Positions 20,322 to 33,106 of a stretch of 64,000 nt of DNA are shown here, piece by piece. Where the stretch lies: positions 8,290,563-8,354,562 of the forward strand of contig JAJEKV010000020.1 of NCBI GenBank assembly GCA_021234155.1. The letters run 5' to 3'. The stretch's first letter is position 1. Each line of letters opens with the position of its first letter. The stretch is from Isoetes taiwanensis. Lineage: Eukaryota; Streptophyta; Lycopodiopsida; Isoetales; Isoetaceae. Below the pieces are notes generated by a model, which saw only the letters and a program-made list of their open reading frames with translations, was not told the DNA's origin and made no database searches. Position numbers and translations under genes: made by a program.

Positions 20322-22489
20322 TATATATATAAAGGTATATCATTAAACTTTGGTATATAATGTGTTTGATTCTTACATGCCCGGATGCCGTCCATTTAAG
20401 GTGGGGCCAGTGAGGTGGCAGCACCAGGGCCATCCATTCCTTATGGGCATGCATGGGTCATGCATGGGGGCATGCACCACATCCCCGGACCGTTGGATCA
20501 AAAGGGAAGGATAAATCCTAGCCCTTGATTTTTTGTGAGGAAGGTGCAAGGAAGGTCCTTAAAAGTAGATTTGGTGTAGCAGATCTTAGCCGTTAGATCA
20601 AAAGGTGAGCATAAATCCTAGCCATTAACTTTTTGATTTTTTTAAAGGGGGTGAGGTGGCACCCTCATTAATAAAAAGGTAATGAGGTGGCAAAACATTT
20701 ATGATTAGACTTTCTAGGAAGCTTCCTTTTGTTTAATCTCCTTCAAAGGCACGTAGCTTGCAGTGGAGGGGTCGGATGAAGGTGCGACCTACGCCATTGG
20801 ATTCCTCTCGTCGAGAGCTTTCCAATGAGTGGTGCTTTGGCACTATTTCATTGCAGTTGCAGCCAACGTGATCGAACACTAAGAATCTTTTTGGAATCTT
20901 AGAATTTTACGGAATTCATGGTAATTTATAGGAATATGGGGAATCGTCAGAGATCTTAGAGAATCTAGAGGAATTCCAAGAGAATCTTAGGGAATCTAAA
21001 GGGAATCCATAGGAATCTCAGTGAATCTAACGGAATCTTCATAAATACGTGGTGAATCTAGAGGAATCTTGATGCAATCTTGGAGAATCTAGAGGAATCT
21101 TTATAGAATCTATGGGTCTCAAGAGAATCTTTGGAAAAAATTACAGGGAATCTATAGGAATCACGAGAGAATCTTTGAGAAATTAAGGGAATCTTCATAG
21201 AATCTTTAAGAATCTAGAGGAATCTTGATGGAATCATGTAAAGTCTAAGGGAATCTTCATAGGATCTTAGAGAATCTAGAGGAATCTTAAGAGAATCTTT
21301 GGGAATCTAAGGGAATCTTTCTAAAAGTTTTGAGAATCTAGTGAAATCATGATAGAATCTTGGAGAATCATGGAGAATTTTCCTATAATCTAAAGGAATC
21401 TAGGAGAATCTTCATCAAATCTTGGAGAATTCAATAGAATTACATAAAATCTTGGGCAATCTAGAGCAGTCTTGGGATAAACTTTGGGAATCTAGACGAA
21501 TATCAAGAGAATCTTTGGGAACCTAGGGGAATTAAGGGAATGTTCATAAAATCTTGAAGAATCTTGATAGAATCTTGGAGAATCTAGGGAACTCACGAGA
21601 ATCTAGGGGAATCTCTATAGAATCTTGGAGAATCTAAGGAACTTGGAATCACGAGAGAATCTTTGAGAAATTAAGGGAATCTTCATAGAATCTTTAAGAA
21701 TCTAGAGGAATCTTGATGGAATCATGTAAAGTCTAAGGGAATCTTCATAGGATCTTAGAGAATCTAGAGGAATCTTAAGAGAATCTTTGGGAATCTAAGG
21801 GAATCTTTCTAAAAGTTTTGAGAATCTAGTGAAATCATGATAGAATCTTGGAGAATCATGGAGAATTTTCCTATAATCTAAAGGAATCTAGGAGAATCTT
21901 CATCAAATCTTGGAGAATTCAATAGAACTACATAAAATCTTGGGGAATCTAGAGCAGTCTTGGGATAATCTTTGGGAATCTAGACGAATATCAAGAGAAT
22001 CTTCGGGAACCTAGGAGAATTAAGGGACTGTTCATAAAATCTTGAAGAATCTTGATAGAATCTTGGAGAATCTAGGGAAATCTTCATAGAATCTAGGCGA
22101 ATCTCTATAGAATCTTGGAGAATCTAAGGAACTTTTGTACAATCTTAAGGAATCTCAAGAGAATCTTAGGGAATCTATGAGAATATCAAGAGAACTTCTC
22201 TGAATCTAGGGAAATATAAGGAAGTTTAGAGGAATCTTCATAAAATCTTGGAGAATCTACATAGAATCCTGAGGAATCTTGGCATAATCTTTGGAAATCT
22301 AGGAGAATCTAAAAAGATTCTTTGTGAACATAGGAGATCTAAGGGAATCTTCATAAAATCTTTGAGAATCTAGGGGAATCTTCATAGAATCATAAAGAAT
22401 CTAGGGGAATGCTTATAGAATCTTCATTGAATGACTTTGCATTGGCTTCCGGTCGAATTTGTGCAGTCCCTCATAGTAGAACCACTTGT
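20322..22489 (+). mobile_element. GAATCT-array element E1 (Micron-like, TA-flanked)
   Basis: Starts TATATATATAAAGGTATATC and ends CCACTTGT next to TATATATA. The head (about 20,330-20,890) has CATGCATG clusters, two tandem versions of a CCGTTGGATCAAAAGGG block, repeated GAGGTGGCA words, and a hairpin centred on CTCTCGTCGAGAG whose outer arms are CATTGGA/TCCAATG. The body (20,885-22,430) is GAATCT repeated every 10-11 bp. The tail carries CAGTCCCTCATAGTAGAACC. No coding capacity. Non-autonomous element analogous in its (TA)n setting to rice Micron; homology is not claimed. Confidence 0.75.
21157..22132. repeat. 488-bp direct duplication inside E1
   Basis: Sequence from 21,157 (GGAATCACGAGAGAATCTTT) is repeated from 21,645 with few changes up to about 22,132. 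Its edges lie in GAATCT motifs, as expected for slippage or unequal exchange within the array. Confidence 0.85.
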
Positions 22490-24119
22490 TTATATATAAA
22501 GGTATATCATAAAACTTTGGTATATAATGTGTTTGATTGGTACATGCCCGGATGCCGTCCGTTTAAGGTGGGGCCAGTGAGGTGGCAGCATCAGGGCCAT
22601 CCATTCCTTATGGGCATGCATGGAGGCATGCATGTGTCATGCATGGGTCATGCATGGGGGCATGCACCACATCCCTGGACCGTTGGATCAAAAGGGAAGG
22701 ATAAATCCTAACCCTTGGTTTTTTGTAAGGAAGGTGCAAGGAAGATCTCTTAAAGTAGATTTGGTGCAGCAGATCTTAGCCGTTAGATCAATTAAATTAA
22801 TTTTTTTTTAAAGAAGGTGAGGTGGCACCCTCATTAATAAAAAGGTAATGAGGTGGCAAAGCATTTATGATTAAAGGCACATAGCTTGCAGTAGAGGGGT
22901 CGGATAAAGGTGGGACCCATGCCATTGGATTCCTCTCGTCGAGAGCTTTCCAATGAGTGGTGCTTTGGCACTATTTCGTTGCAGTTGGAGCCAACGTGAT
23001 CGAACACTAAGAATCTTTTTGGAATCTTAGAATTTTACGGAATTTATAGGAATCTGGGGAATCGTCAGAGATCTTAGAGAATCTAGAGGAATTCCAAGAG
23101 AATCTTAGGGAATCTCAGGGAATCTAAAGGAGTCTTCATAACTACGTGGAGAATCTAGAGGAATCTTGATGTAATCTTGGAGAATCTAGAGGAATCTTTA
23201 TAGAATCTATGGGAATCTCAAGAGAATCTTTGGAAAATCAAAGGGAATCTATAGGAATCACGAGAGAATCTTTGAGAATTTAAGGGAATCCAAGGGAATC
23301 TTCATAGAATCTTTAAGAATCTAGAGGAATCTTGATGGAATCATGTAAAGTCTAAGGGAATCTTCATAGAATCTTAGAGAATCTAGAGGAATCTTAAGAG
23401 AATCTTTGGGAATCTAAGGGTATCTTTCTAAAAGCTTTGAGAATCTAGTGAAATCATGATGGAATCTTGGAGAATCATGGAGAATTTTCCTATAATCTAA
23501 AGGAATCTAGGAGAACCTTCATCAAATCTTGGAGAATTCAATAGAACTACATAGAATCTTGGGGAATCTAGAGGAGTCTTGCGATAATCTTTGGGAATCT
23601 AGACTAATATCAAGAGAATCTTTGGGAACCTAGGGGAATTAAGGGAATGTTCATAAAATCTTTAAGAATCTTGATAGAATCTTGGGGAATCTAGGGAAAT
23701 CTTCATAGAATCTAGGGGAATCTCTATAGAATCTTGGAGAATCTAGGGGAACCTTTGTACAATCTTAAGGAATCTCAAGAGAATCTTGGGGAATCTATGA
23801 GAATATGAAGAGAACTTCTCTGAATCTAGGGAAATATAAGGAAATTTAGAGGAATCTTCATAAAATCTTGGAGAATCTAGAAGAATCTACATAGAATCTT
23901 GAGGAATCTTGGCATAATCTTTGGAAATCTAGGAGAATCTACAAAGAATCTTTGTGAACATAGGAGATCTAAGGGAATCTTCATGAAATCTTTCAAAATC
24001 TAGGGGAATCTTCATAGAATCATAAAAAATCTAGGGGAATGCTTATAGAATCTTCATTGAATGACTCTGCATTGGCTTCCGGTCGAATTTGTACAGTCCC
24101 TCATAGTAGAACCACTTGT
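22490..24119 (+). mobile_element. GAATCT-array element E2
   Basis: Same head, body and tail as E1, beginning directly at the TATATATAAAGGTATATC that ends E1. Head 22,490-23,010, body 23,010-24,060, tail GTACAGTCCCTCATAGTAGA. The right two thirds (from 23,161) belong to the first unit of the 7-kb tandem duplication. Confidence 0.75.
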
Positions 24120-24120
24120 C

Positions 24121-25873
24121 TATCTACTATCTATACTATATATATACAATTATTTGATGTGCCTTATGGGGGGGTGAATATGGGTAGAGATTAATCCTAT
24201 CCGTCTAATTTTTGAGGTGGCGCTTAAATGGCCCTTGGATTTGATGGGGGGCATGCATGGGCCATGCATGGGGCATGCACCCCATCCATGAACCGTCGAT
24301 GGGGCACGTGTGAAATCTTGGCCCTTGATTTTTTTAACGGGAAGGTGCAAGGAAGGTCCCTTAAAAGGTGCTTTTTGGTGCAGTCAATCTTAACCATTGG
24401 ATGAAAAGGGGAGGAGAAATCCTAACCATTAAATTTTTTATTAAATTGCAATTTCTTTATTAAAAGAGGTGAGGTGGCACCCTTATTTAATAAAAAGGTA
24501 ATGAGGTGGCACCAACATTAATAGGTGGACTTTCTAGGAAGCTTCTTTTTAACTTGCAGTAGGGGGATCGGATGAAGGTGGGACCCACACCATTGGATTC
24601 CTCTCATCGAGAACTTTCCAATGAGTGGTGCTTTGGCATCGTTCCGTCGCAGTTGGAGCTAATGTGATCGAATACTAAGTTTCTTTTTGGAAACTTAAAA
24701 TTTTACAGAATCTATGGGAATTTAAGAGAATCTAGGGGAATCTCCATAGGATTTTAGAGAATTTAAAGGAAGCTCAAGAGAATCTTTGGGGATCTATGAG
24801 AATCGCAAGGGAATCTTCGAGATTCTATAGGAATCTTCATAAAACCTTTGAGAATGTAGAAGAATCTTCATAGAATCTAAGGGAATCTAGGAGAATCTAC
24901 ATAGAAACATGAGGAATCTAGAGGAATCTTGAGATGATCTTTAGGAGGCTAGGGGAACCCCAACAAAATTAGGGAATTTATGGGAATCTCAAGAGAATCA
25001 TAGAGAATCTAGTAGAATCGAAGTGCATCTTCATAAAATCTTTGAGAATCCTTGAAAATCTGTAGAATCTAAAGGAATCTACATAGAATCTAAGGGAATC
25101 TACGTAGAATCTAATAAAATTTAGGAGAATCCACATAGAATTTTGGAGACTCTAGAGGTTTCTTGTGATAAGTTCGAAAAATCTAGAGGAATCTTTATAG
25201 AATCTTAAGAATCTAGGGGAAGCTTTGTGGAATCTTAGGGAATCTTTCTTTACTAAGTGTGTTTAGTAAGGGAATCTTGATAGAATCTAAGGGAATCTAA
25301 GAGAATCTATATAGAATCTTGGAAAATTTGGGATAATCTTTGAGAATTTAAGGGAATCTTAAGAGAATCTTAAGTAATCTATGGGATTAAGAGTATTTAA
25401 GAAAATCATCCTTAAATCTTTGAGAATCTAGGATGCTTTTTCCTTAATCTTCAAGAATCTAAGTGAATCTTTATAGAATCTTCATTGAATGGCTCAGAAT
25501 CTAGCAGAATCTAAGCACATCTTCATAAAATCTTTGAGAATCTAGGGGAATCTTGATGGAATCTTCAAGAATCTAGGGGAATCTCTATAGAATCTAACAA
25601 AATCTAGGAGAATCTACATAGAATTCTGGAGAATTTAGAGGATCCTTGTGATAACGTTTGAAATCTCGAGGAATCCTTGTAGAATCCTAATAATCTAAGG
25701 GAATCTTAGGGAATCTTTTACACTAAGCGTGTTTTCTAGGGGAATCTTGATAGAACCTAAAAGAATTTAAAAGAATCTATATAGAATCTTGAGAGAATCT
25801 AGGGGAATCTTAAGAGAATCTTAAGTTTGGATGGCTCAGAATTTGTGTACTCCCTTATAGTACACTCACTTGT
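24121..25873 (+). mobile_element. GAATCT-array element E3
   Basis: The head begins after TACTATATATATACAATTATTT and is a diverged version (GGGGCATGCACCCCATCCAT; hairpin arms mutated to CTCTCA/CGAGAA). The body runs from about 24,700 to 25,830 and includes two copies of an ACTAAG(T/C)GTGTTT interruption. Tail TACTCCCTTATAGTACACTC. Confidence 0.72.
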
Positions 25874-26039
25874 ATATATATATAGATATTGGGGTGGTCA
25901 CATAGGGGGGTGTTACATATTCATATTGATCTTGGCCGTCCATTTTTTAAGGTGGCAGTGTGTCATGATCTGGATGTGGCATGCACAACATGTCTTAACC
26001 GTTGGATCAAAAGGGAAGGATAAATCTTAACCTATTATA
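25874..26039 (+). mobile_element. Truncated head of a GAATCT-array element (E4)
   Basis: Only the first 165 bases of a head are present (TTGATCTTGGCCGTCCATTT, GTTGGATCAAAAGGGAAGGA) before the next element starts within a short TATATATA run. A second full copy of this head type starts E6 at 28,719, which shows what is missing. Confidence 0.65.
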
Positions 26040-28718
26040 TCATTATATATATAAACACACTTTGATGTGTGGGACACATCGGTTGCTCCTTTCCATCTGG
26101 GCCGTCGAATTTCAGGGGTTAAATCTTGGCCACATATTTAGATGTGTGTACATGCATGGGCATGCATGTGGGCATGCACCCCATCCGTGAGGAACCGGAA
26201 ATCGGATCAAAGGGGAAGGCGAAATCATAGCCTTTGATTTTTGTAGGGAATGTGCAAGGAAGGTTCTTTAAAGGTGATTTGGTGTAGCAGATCTTAGCCG
26301 TTAGATCAAAAGGTTAGGATAAATCCTAGCCATTAAGTTTTTATATTAAATTACATTTTTTTTTAAATGAGGTGAGGTGGCATCCTCATTAATAAAAATG
26401 TAGTGAGGTGGCAAAGCATTTAGTGGATGGACTTTCTAGGAAGCTTCCTTTTTTAATCACATACAAACCCCCATAACTTGCACTAGACGGGTCGGATTAA
26501 GGTGAGGCCCATGCCGTTGGATTCCTCTCGTCGAGAGCTTTCCAATGAGTGGTCTTTGGCACCGTTTCGTCATAGTTGGAGCCAACTTGATCGGATCCTA
26601 AGAATCTTCTTATCTTAGAATCTTAATAGAATCTATGGTATGTTAAGAGAATCTAGGGGAATCTTCCTGGGATCTTTGAGAATCTAGAGGAATCTCAATA
26701 GAATCTTAAAGAATCTATAGGAATCACAAGAGAAGCTTTGCGAATCTAGTGGAATCCAATGGAATCTTTGTAAATCTTAACGAAATCTATGGTACACTAA
26801 GAGAATCTAGGGGAATCTTCTGAGATCTTTGAGAATCTAGAGGAACCTCATTAGAATCTTTAGGAATCACAAGAGAATATTTGTGAATCTAGAGGAATCC
26901 AGTGGAATCTTCATAAATCTTTGATGGGATCTTAGAGAATCTAGGGGAATTTTCATAGGATTAGAGAATCCAAGAGAATCTACATAGAATCTTGAGGAAT
27001 CTATGGGAATCTTGGGAGAATCTAGAGGAATCTATGGGAATCTTCATAAAATTTCTGAGAAACTTGAGAATCTTAGAGAATCTAAAGGAATCTTCTTAGA
27101 ATTTTACGAAATCTATGGTAATTTAAAAGAATCTAGAGGAATCTTTCAATATAACCTTAGGAAATCTAGTGGAATCTCAAAAGGATCTTTGAGAATCTAG
27201 AGGAATCTTCATAGGATCTTCGAGAATCTAGGAGAACCAACATAGAATCTTGGGGGATCTATGGGATTCTTGAGAGAATCTTTGAGAATCTAGGGGTGTC
27301 CTCATAAGATGTAAGGAAAGCTAAGAGAATCTAGATAGATTCTTGAGGAATCTACAGGAATCTTAGGATAGTATTTGAAAATTTCAGGGAATCTCAAGAG
27401 AATCTTAGGGACTATGAGAATCTCAAGAGGATCTTTGGGAATCTGAGGAATCTTCATAGAATACTTGAGAATCTAGGGAAATCTTGATAGGATCTTAAGA
27501 ATCTAGGAGAATCTATATAGAATCTTGGGGAATCATGTGAATCTTGAGAGAATCTTTGGGAATCTAGAGAATCCTGATGGAAACTTTGAGAATCAAGGGG
27601 AATCTTGATGGAATCTTGGAGAGCCTAAGGGAATCTTCATAGGATCTTAGAGAGTCTACGAGAACCTACATAGATTCTTGGGAAATCTATGGGAATCTTG
27701 AGAGAATCTAGAGGAATCTTGGAGATTCTAAGGGAATCTTCATAGAATGTAAGAAAATGTAGGAGAATCTACATAAAATCCTAGAGAATTTAAAGAAATC
27801 TTTTATGATCTAGCGGAATCTCGATAGAATCCTGGAGAATCTTGAGGACTTTCATATGATCTAAGGGAATCTAGGAGAATATACGGGTGTTTTTTTGCTG
27901 GTGGTGTACAAAAAAACGAAATTCAAGCACTAAATCAGCACCTTCATAGATAACATGTGTGATCGGGGCTTCACATTACTAATATGCTCATTATGTTATA
28001 CATAACTAAAGAACATCCTAATATTTTTTGAAGGGCAATGAAGGGCAAGGGAAGGGCAATGAAGGGTAGCTTGAAGGGCGATCAGCACCTGTTAAGCACC
28101 CTATGTCCTGGACTGCTTTATTGTACACCACCAATACCCATACATAGAATCTTGAGAAATGTAGAAGAATCTTGGGATAATCTTTGAAAATCTAGTGGAA
28201 TTTCTGTAGAATTTTAAGAATCTAAGAGAATCTTTCACACTGTATGTGTTTTGCAGGGTGGATCTTGGAATCTTAATGGAATCTATGGTACTTTAATTGA
28301 ATCTAGGGGAATCTTCCTGGAATCTTTGAGAATCTAAAGGAATCTCAAGACAATATTGGAATCTTTAGAAATCAAAAGAGAATCTTTGCGAATCTAGAGG
28401 AATCCAAGGGAATCTTCATAAAATCTTCGACAATCTAGAGGAATCTTGATGGAATCTTGCAGAATCTAAGCAAATGTTCATAGGATCTTAGAGAATCTAA
28501 GAGAAGGTACATAGAATCTTGAGAGAATCTTTGAGAATCTAGAGGAATCAAAGAAAATCTTCTTAAAATCTTTGAGAATCTCAGGAAATCTTCGAAAGGG
28601 AACCTAGAAAGGAATCTAGGAGAGTCTTTCACATTGGGTATATTTTGTAGGTTATTTTTCACACATTTTGGTCACAAATTTCTCCAAATGTGTAGGCCCT
28701 AAATAATAATAAACTTGT
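26040..28718 (+). mobile_element. GAATCT-array element E5
   Basis: Starts TATATATAAACACACTTTGA, with a head containing GTACATGCATGGGCATGCAT, the GTTAGATCAAAAGG block and the CTCTCGTCGAGAG hairpin. The body from about 26,600 contains a 255-bp MITE at 27,885-28,139. Ends near AATAATAATAAACTTGT. A short open frame at 27,003-27,200 is only translated GAATCT repeat. Confidence 0.72.
27885..28139. mobile_element. 255-bp MITE with GGGTRTT...GGTGGTGTAC ends
   Basis: The left end GGGTGTTTTTTTGCTGGTGG and the inverted right end GGGTATTGGTGGTGTACAAT share TIRs with a small gap; both contain GGTGGTGTACAA. It is flanked by ATAC at 27,881-27,884 and 28,140-28,143, a possible 4-bp duplication. The interior has GAAGGGCAATGAAGGGCAAG micro-repeats. 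A second copy at 35,666-35,930 exists only because the host segment is duplicated. Confidence 0.7.
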
Positions 28719-30213
28719 ATATAGATATTGGGGGGTGCACATAGGGGGGTGTTACATATTCATATTGATCTTGGCCGTCCATTTTTTAAGGTGGCAGTGT
28801 GTCATGATCTGGATGTGGCATGCACAACATGTCTTAACCGTTGGATCAAAAGGGAAGGATAAATCTTAACCCTTGATTTTTGCAAGGAAGGTGCAAAGAA
28901 GGTCCTTAAAAGTGTTTCTTGGTGCAGCCAATCTCAGCCATTGGATCAAAAGGGGGAGGTGAAATCTTGGCCATTAAGTATTTTATTTAATTGCAATTTT
29001 TTTATTAAAAGAGGTGAGATGGCACCCTTATTTAATAAAAAAGTCATGATGTGACACCAACATTTATGAATGGACTTTCTAGGAAGCTTCCTTGCTATAA
29101 TCATTTTCAAACGCCCGTAACTTACAGTAGAGGGGTCGGATGAAGGTGGGGCCCACACCATTGAATTCCTCTCGTCGAGAGCTTTCAAAAGAGTGGTGCC
29201 TTGGTATTATTCCGTAGTAAGAGTCAATGTGATCGAATACTGAGAACCTTCTTGGAATCATGGAATCTTACAGAATCTGTCGTAATTTAGGAGAAGGAAT
29301 CTCATTGAAATATTAGGGAATCTATGAGAATCACAAGAAAATCCTTGAGAATCTAAGGAATCCAAGGGAATCTTCATAAAATATTTTAGAATCTAGGGGA
29401 ATGTTGGTGGAATCTTGGAGAATCTAGGGAATCTTCATAGAAACTAGAGAATCTAGGAGAATCTACATAGTATATTAGGGTATCTTGGGGAATCTAGAGG
29501 AATCTTGAGATAACCTTTGAAATCTAAGTAGGAATCTGAGGAATCTTCATAGAATCTTGGAGAATTTATGGGAATCTTGATGGAATCTTAGAGTATCTAA
29601 GGGAATTTTGATAGAACCTTGGAGAACCTAAGGGAATCTTTGTAGAATCCAATGGAATCTATAGGAATCTCAGGAGAATCTTTGGGAACCTTCATAAAAT
29701 CTTTGACAATTTAGAGGAATCTTGATGGAATCTTGGAGAATCTAAAGGAATCTATATAGGATCTTAAATAATCTAAGAGAATTGACATAGAATATTTAGG
29801 AATCTAAGGGAATCTTGGGAGAATCTTTGAGGACCTAGGCCAATCTAAAGGAATCTCCATAAAATCTTTCAGAATTTAAGGGAATCTTGATGAAATCTTG
29901 GAGAATATTGAGGAATCTACATGGAATCTATGGGAATCTTGGAAGAATCTATGGGAATCTTGGAAGAATGTTGAGGAATCTACATGGAATCTAAGTGGAT
30001 CTTAATAAAATCTTTGAGATTCTAGGGGAATCTTGATGGAATCTTGGAGAATCTAGGGTAATCTTTATAGAATCTGAGGGAATCTAGGGGTAACCTAGAT
30101 AGAACCTTGACAAACCGGGAGGGATCTTGGAATATTCTTTGGGAATCTAAAAGAATCTCAAGAGAATCTTAGGGAGCCTATGGGAATCTTAGAAGAATAT
30201 TTGAAATTTAGAA
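28719..30213 (+). mobile_element. GAATCT-array element E6 (its end is at the duplication joint)
   Basis: The head starts TATATAGATATTGGGGGGTG. The hairpin region is mutated on its outer arms (CTTTCAAAAGAG). The body runs from 29,240 into the duplication junction at about 30,214, where it is joined inside GAATCT motifs to sequence of E2. The full version with tail is the copy at 36,499-38,214. Confidence 0.7.
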
Positions 30214-31184
30214 GAATCTTGATGTAATCTTGGTGTAATCTAGATGTAATCTAGAGGAATCTTTATAGAATCTATGGGAATCTCAAGAGAATCTTTGGAA
30301 AATCAAAGGGAATCTATAGGAATCACGAGAGAATCTTTGAGAATTTAAGGGAATCCAAGGGAATCTTCATAGAATCTTTAAGAATCTAGAGGAATCTTGA
30401 TGGAATCATGTAAAGTCTAAGGGAATCTTCATAGAATCTTAGAGAATCTAGAGGAATCTTAAGAGAATCTTTGGGAATCTAAGGGTATCTTTCTAAAAGC
30501 TTTGAGAATCTAGTGAAATCATGATGGAATCTTGGAGAATCATGGAGAATTTTCCTATAATCTAAAGGAATCTAGGAGAACCTTCATCAAATCTTGGAGA
30601 ATTCAATAGAACTACATAGAATCTTGGGGAATCTAGAGGAGTCTTGCGATAATCTTTGGGAATCTAGACTAATATCAAGAGAATCTTTGGGAACCTAGGG
30701 GAATTAAGGGAATGTTCATAAAATCTTTAAGAATCTTGATAGAATCTTGGGGAATCTAGGGAAATCTTCATAGAATCTAGGGGAATCTCTATAGAATCTT
30801 GGAGAATCTAGGGAACCTTTTGTACAATCTTAAGGAATCTCAAGAGAATCTTGGGGAATCTATGAGAATATGAAGAGAACTTCTCTGAATCTAGGGAAAT
30901 ATAAGGAAATTTAGAGGAATCTTCATAAAATCTTGGAGAATCTAGGAGAATCTACATAGAATCTTGAGGAATCTTGGCATAATCTTTGGAAATCTAGGAG
31001 AATCTACAAAGAATCTTTGTGAACATAGGAGATCTAAGGGAATCTTCATGAAATCTTTCAAAATCTAGGGGAATCTTCATAGAATCATAAAAAATCTAGG
31101 GGAATGCTTATAGAATCTTCATTGAATGACTCTGCATTGGCTTCCGGTCGAATTTGTACAGTCCCTCATAGTAGAACCACTTGT
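30214..31184 (+). mobile_element. Second copy of the E2 body and tail
   Basis: Matches 23,161-24,119 almost exactly; the headless body begins at the duplication joint with a small local triplication of GATGTAATCT. Ends GTCCCTCATAGTAGAACCAC TTGT. Confidence 0.8.
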
Positions 31185-31185
31185 C

Positions 31186-32940
31186 TATCTACTATCTATA
31201 CTATATATATACAATTATTTGATGTGCCTTATGGGGGGGTGAATATGGGTAGAGATTAATCCTATCCGTCTAATTTTTGAGGTGGCGCTTAAATGGCCCT
31301 TGGATTTGATGGGGGGCATGCATGGGCCATGCATGGGGCATGCACCCCATCCATGAACCGTCGATGGGGCACGTGTGAAATCTTGGCCCTTGATTTTTTT
31401 AACGGGAAGGTGCAAGGAAGGTCCCTTAAAAGGTGCTTTTTGGTGCAGTCAATCTTAACCATTGGATGAAAAGGGGAGGAGAAATCCTAACCATTAAATT
31501 TTTTATTAAATTGCAATTTCTTTATTAAAAGAGGTGAGGTGGCACCCTTATTTAATAAAAAGGTAATGAGGTGGCACCAACATTAATAGGTGGACTTTCT
31601 AGGAAGCTTCTTTTTAACTTGCAGTAGGGGGATCGGATGAAGGTGGGACCCACACCATTGGATTCCTCTCATCGAGAACTTTCCAATGAGTGGTGCTTTG
31701 GCATCGTTCCGTCGCAGTTGGAGCTAATGTGATCGAATACTAAGTTTCTTTTTGGAAACTTAAAATTTTACAGAATCTATGGGAATTTAAGAGAATCTAG
31801 GGGAATCTCCATAGGATTTTAGAGAATTTAAAGGAAGCTCAAGAGAATCTTTGGGGATCTATGAGAATCGCAAGGGAATCTTCGAGATTCTATAGGAATC
31901 TTCATAAAACCTTTGAGAATGTAGAAGAATCTTCATAGAATCTAAGGGAATCTAGGAGAATCTACATAGAAACATGAGGAATCTAGAGGAATCTTGAGAT
32001 GATCTTTAGGAGGCTAGGGGAACCCCAACAAAATTAGGGAATTTATGGGAATCTCAAGAGAATCATAGAGAATCTAGTAGAATCGAAGTGCATCTTCATA
32101 AAATCTTTGAGAATCCTTGAAAATCTGTAGAATCTAAAGGAATCTACATAGAATCTAAGGGAATCTACGTAGAATCTAATAAAATTTAGGAGAATCCACA
32201 TAGAATTTTGGAGACTCTAGAGGTTTCTTGTGATAAGTTCGAAAAATCTAGAGGAATCTTTATAGAATCTTAAGAATCTAGGGGAAGCTTTGTGGAATCT
32301 TAGGGAATCTTTCTTTACTAAGTGTGTTTGAGTAAGGGGAATCTTGATAGAATCTAAGGGAATCTAAGAGAATCTATATAGAATCTTGGAAAATTTGGGA
32401 TAATCTTTGAGAATTTAAGGGAATCTTAAGAGAATCTTAAGTAATCTATGGGATTAAGAGTATTTAAGGGAATCATCCTTAAATCTTTGAGAATCTAGGA
32501 TGCTTTTTCCTTAATCTTCAAGAATCTAAGTGAATCTTTATAGAATCTTCATTGAATGGCTCAGAATCTAGCAGAATCTAAGCACATCTTCATAAAATCT
32601 TTGAGAATCTAGGGGAATCTTGATGGAATCTTCAAGAATCTAGGGGAATCTCTATAGAATCTAACAAAATCTAGGAGAATCTACATAGAATTCTGGAGAA
32701 TTTAGAGGATCCTTGTGATAACGTTTGAAATCTCGAGGAATCCTTGTAGAATCCTAATAATCTAAGGGAATCTTAGGGAATCTTTTACACTAAGCGTGTT
32801 TTCTAGGGGAATCTTGATAGAACCTAAAAGAATTTAAAAGAATCTATATAGAATCTTGAGAGAATCTAGGGGAATCTTAAGAGAATCTTAAGTTTGGATG
32901 GCTCAGAATTTGTGTACTCCCTTATAGTACACTCACTTGT
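31186..32940 (+). mobile_element. Second copy of E3
   Basis: Near-identical to 24,121-25,873, including the mutated hairpin arms and both ACTAAG(T/C)GTGTTT interruptions. It differs by a few bases, for example TTGAGTAAGG for TTAGTAAG near 32,330. Confidence 0.8.
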
Positions 32941-33106
32941 ATATATATATAGATATTGGGGTGGTCACATAGGGGGGTGTTACATATTCATATTGATCTT
33001 GGCCGTCCATTTTTTAAGGTGGCAGTGTGTCATGATCTGGATGTGGCATGCACAACATGTCTTAACCGTTGGATCAAAAGGGAAGGATAAATCTTAACCT
33101 ATTATA
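32941..33106 (+). mobile_element. Second copy of the truncated E4 head
   Basis: Repeats 25,874-26,039, ending in the same ATTATATCATTATATATATA run before the next head. The identical truncation shows that it predates the 7-kb duplication. Confidence 0.75.

Noticed and set aside
24150-24350. 66-codon minus-strand frame repeated at 31,215-31,415
   Set aside because: It lies in the element head and is duplicated only because the segment is; other heads do not keep the frame.
27003-27200. 65-codon open frame MGILGESRGIYGN... and its copy at 34,783-34,980
   Set aside because: It is translated GAATCT repeat (recurrent ESRGI/ESKGI peptides), not a gene.
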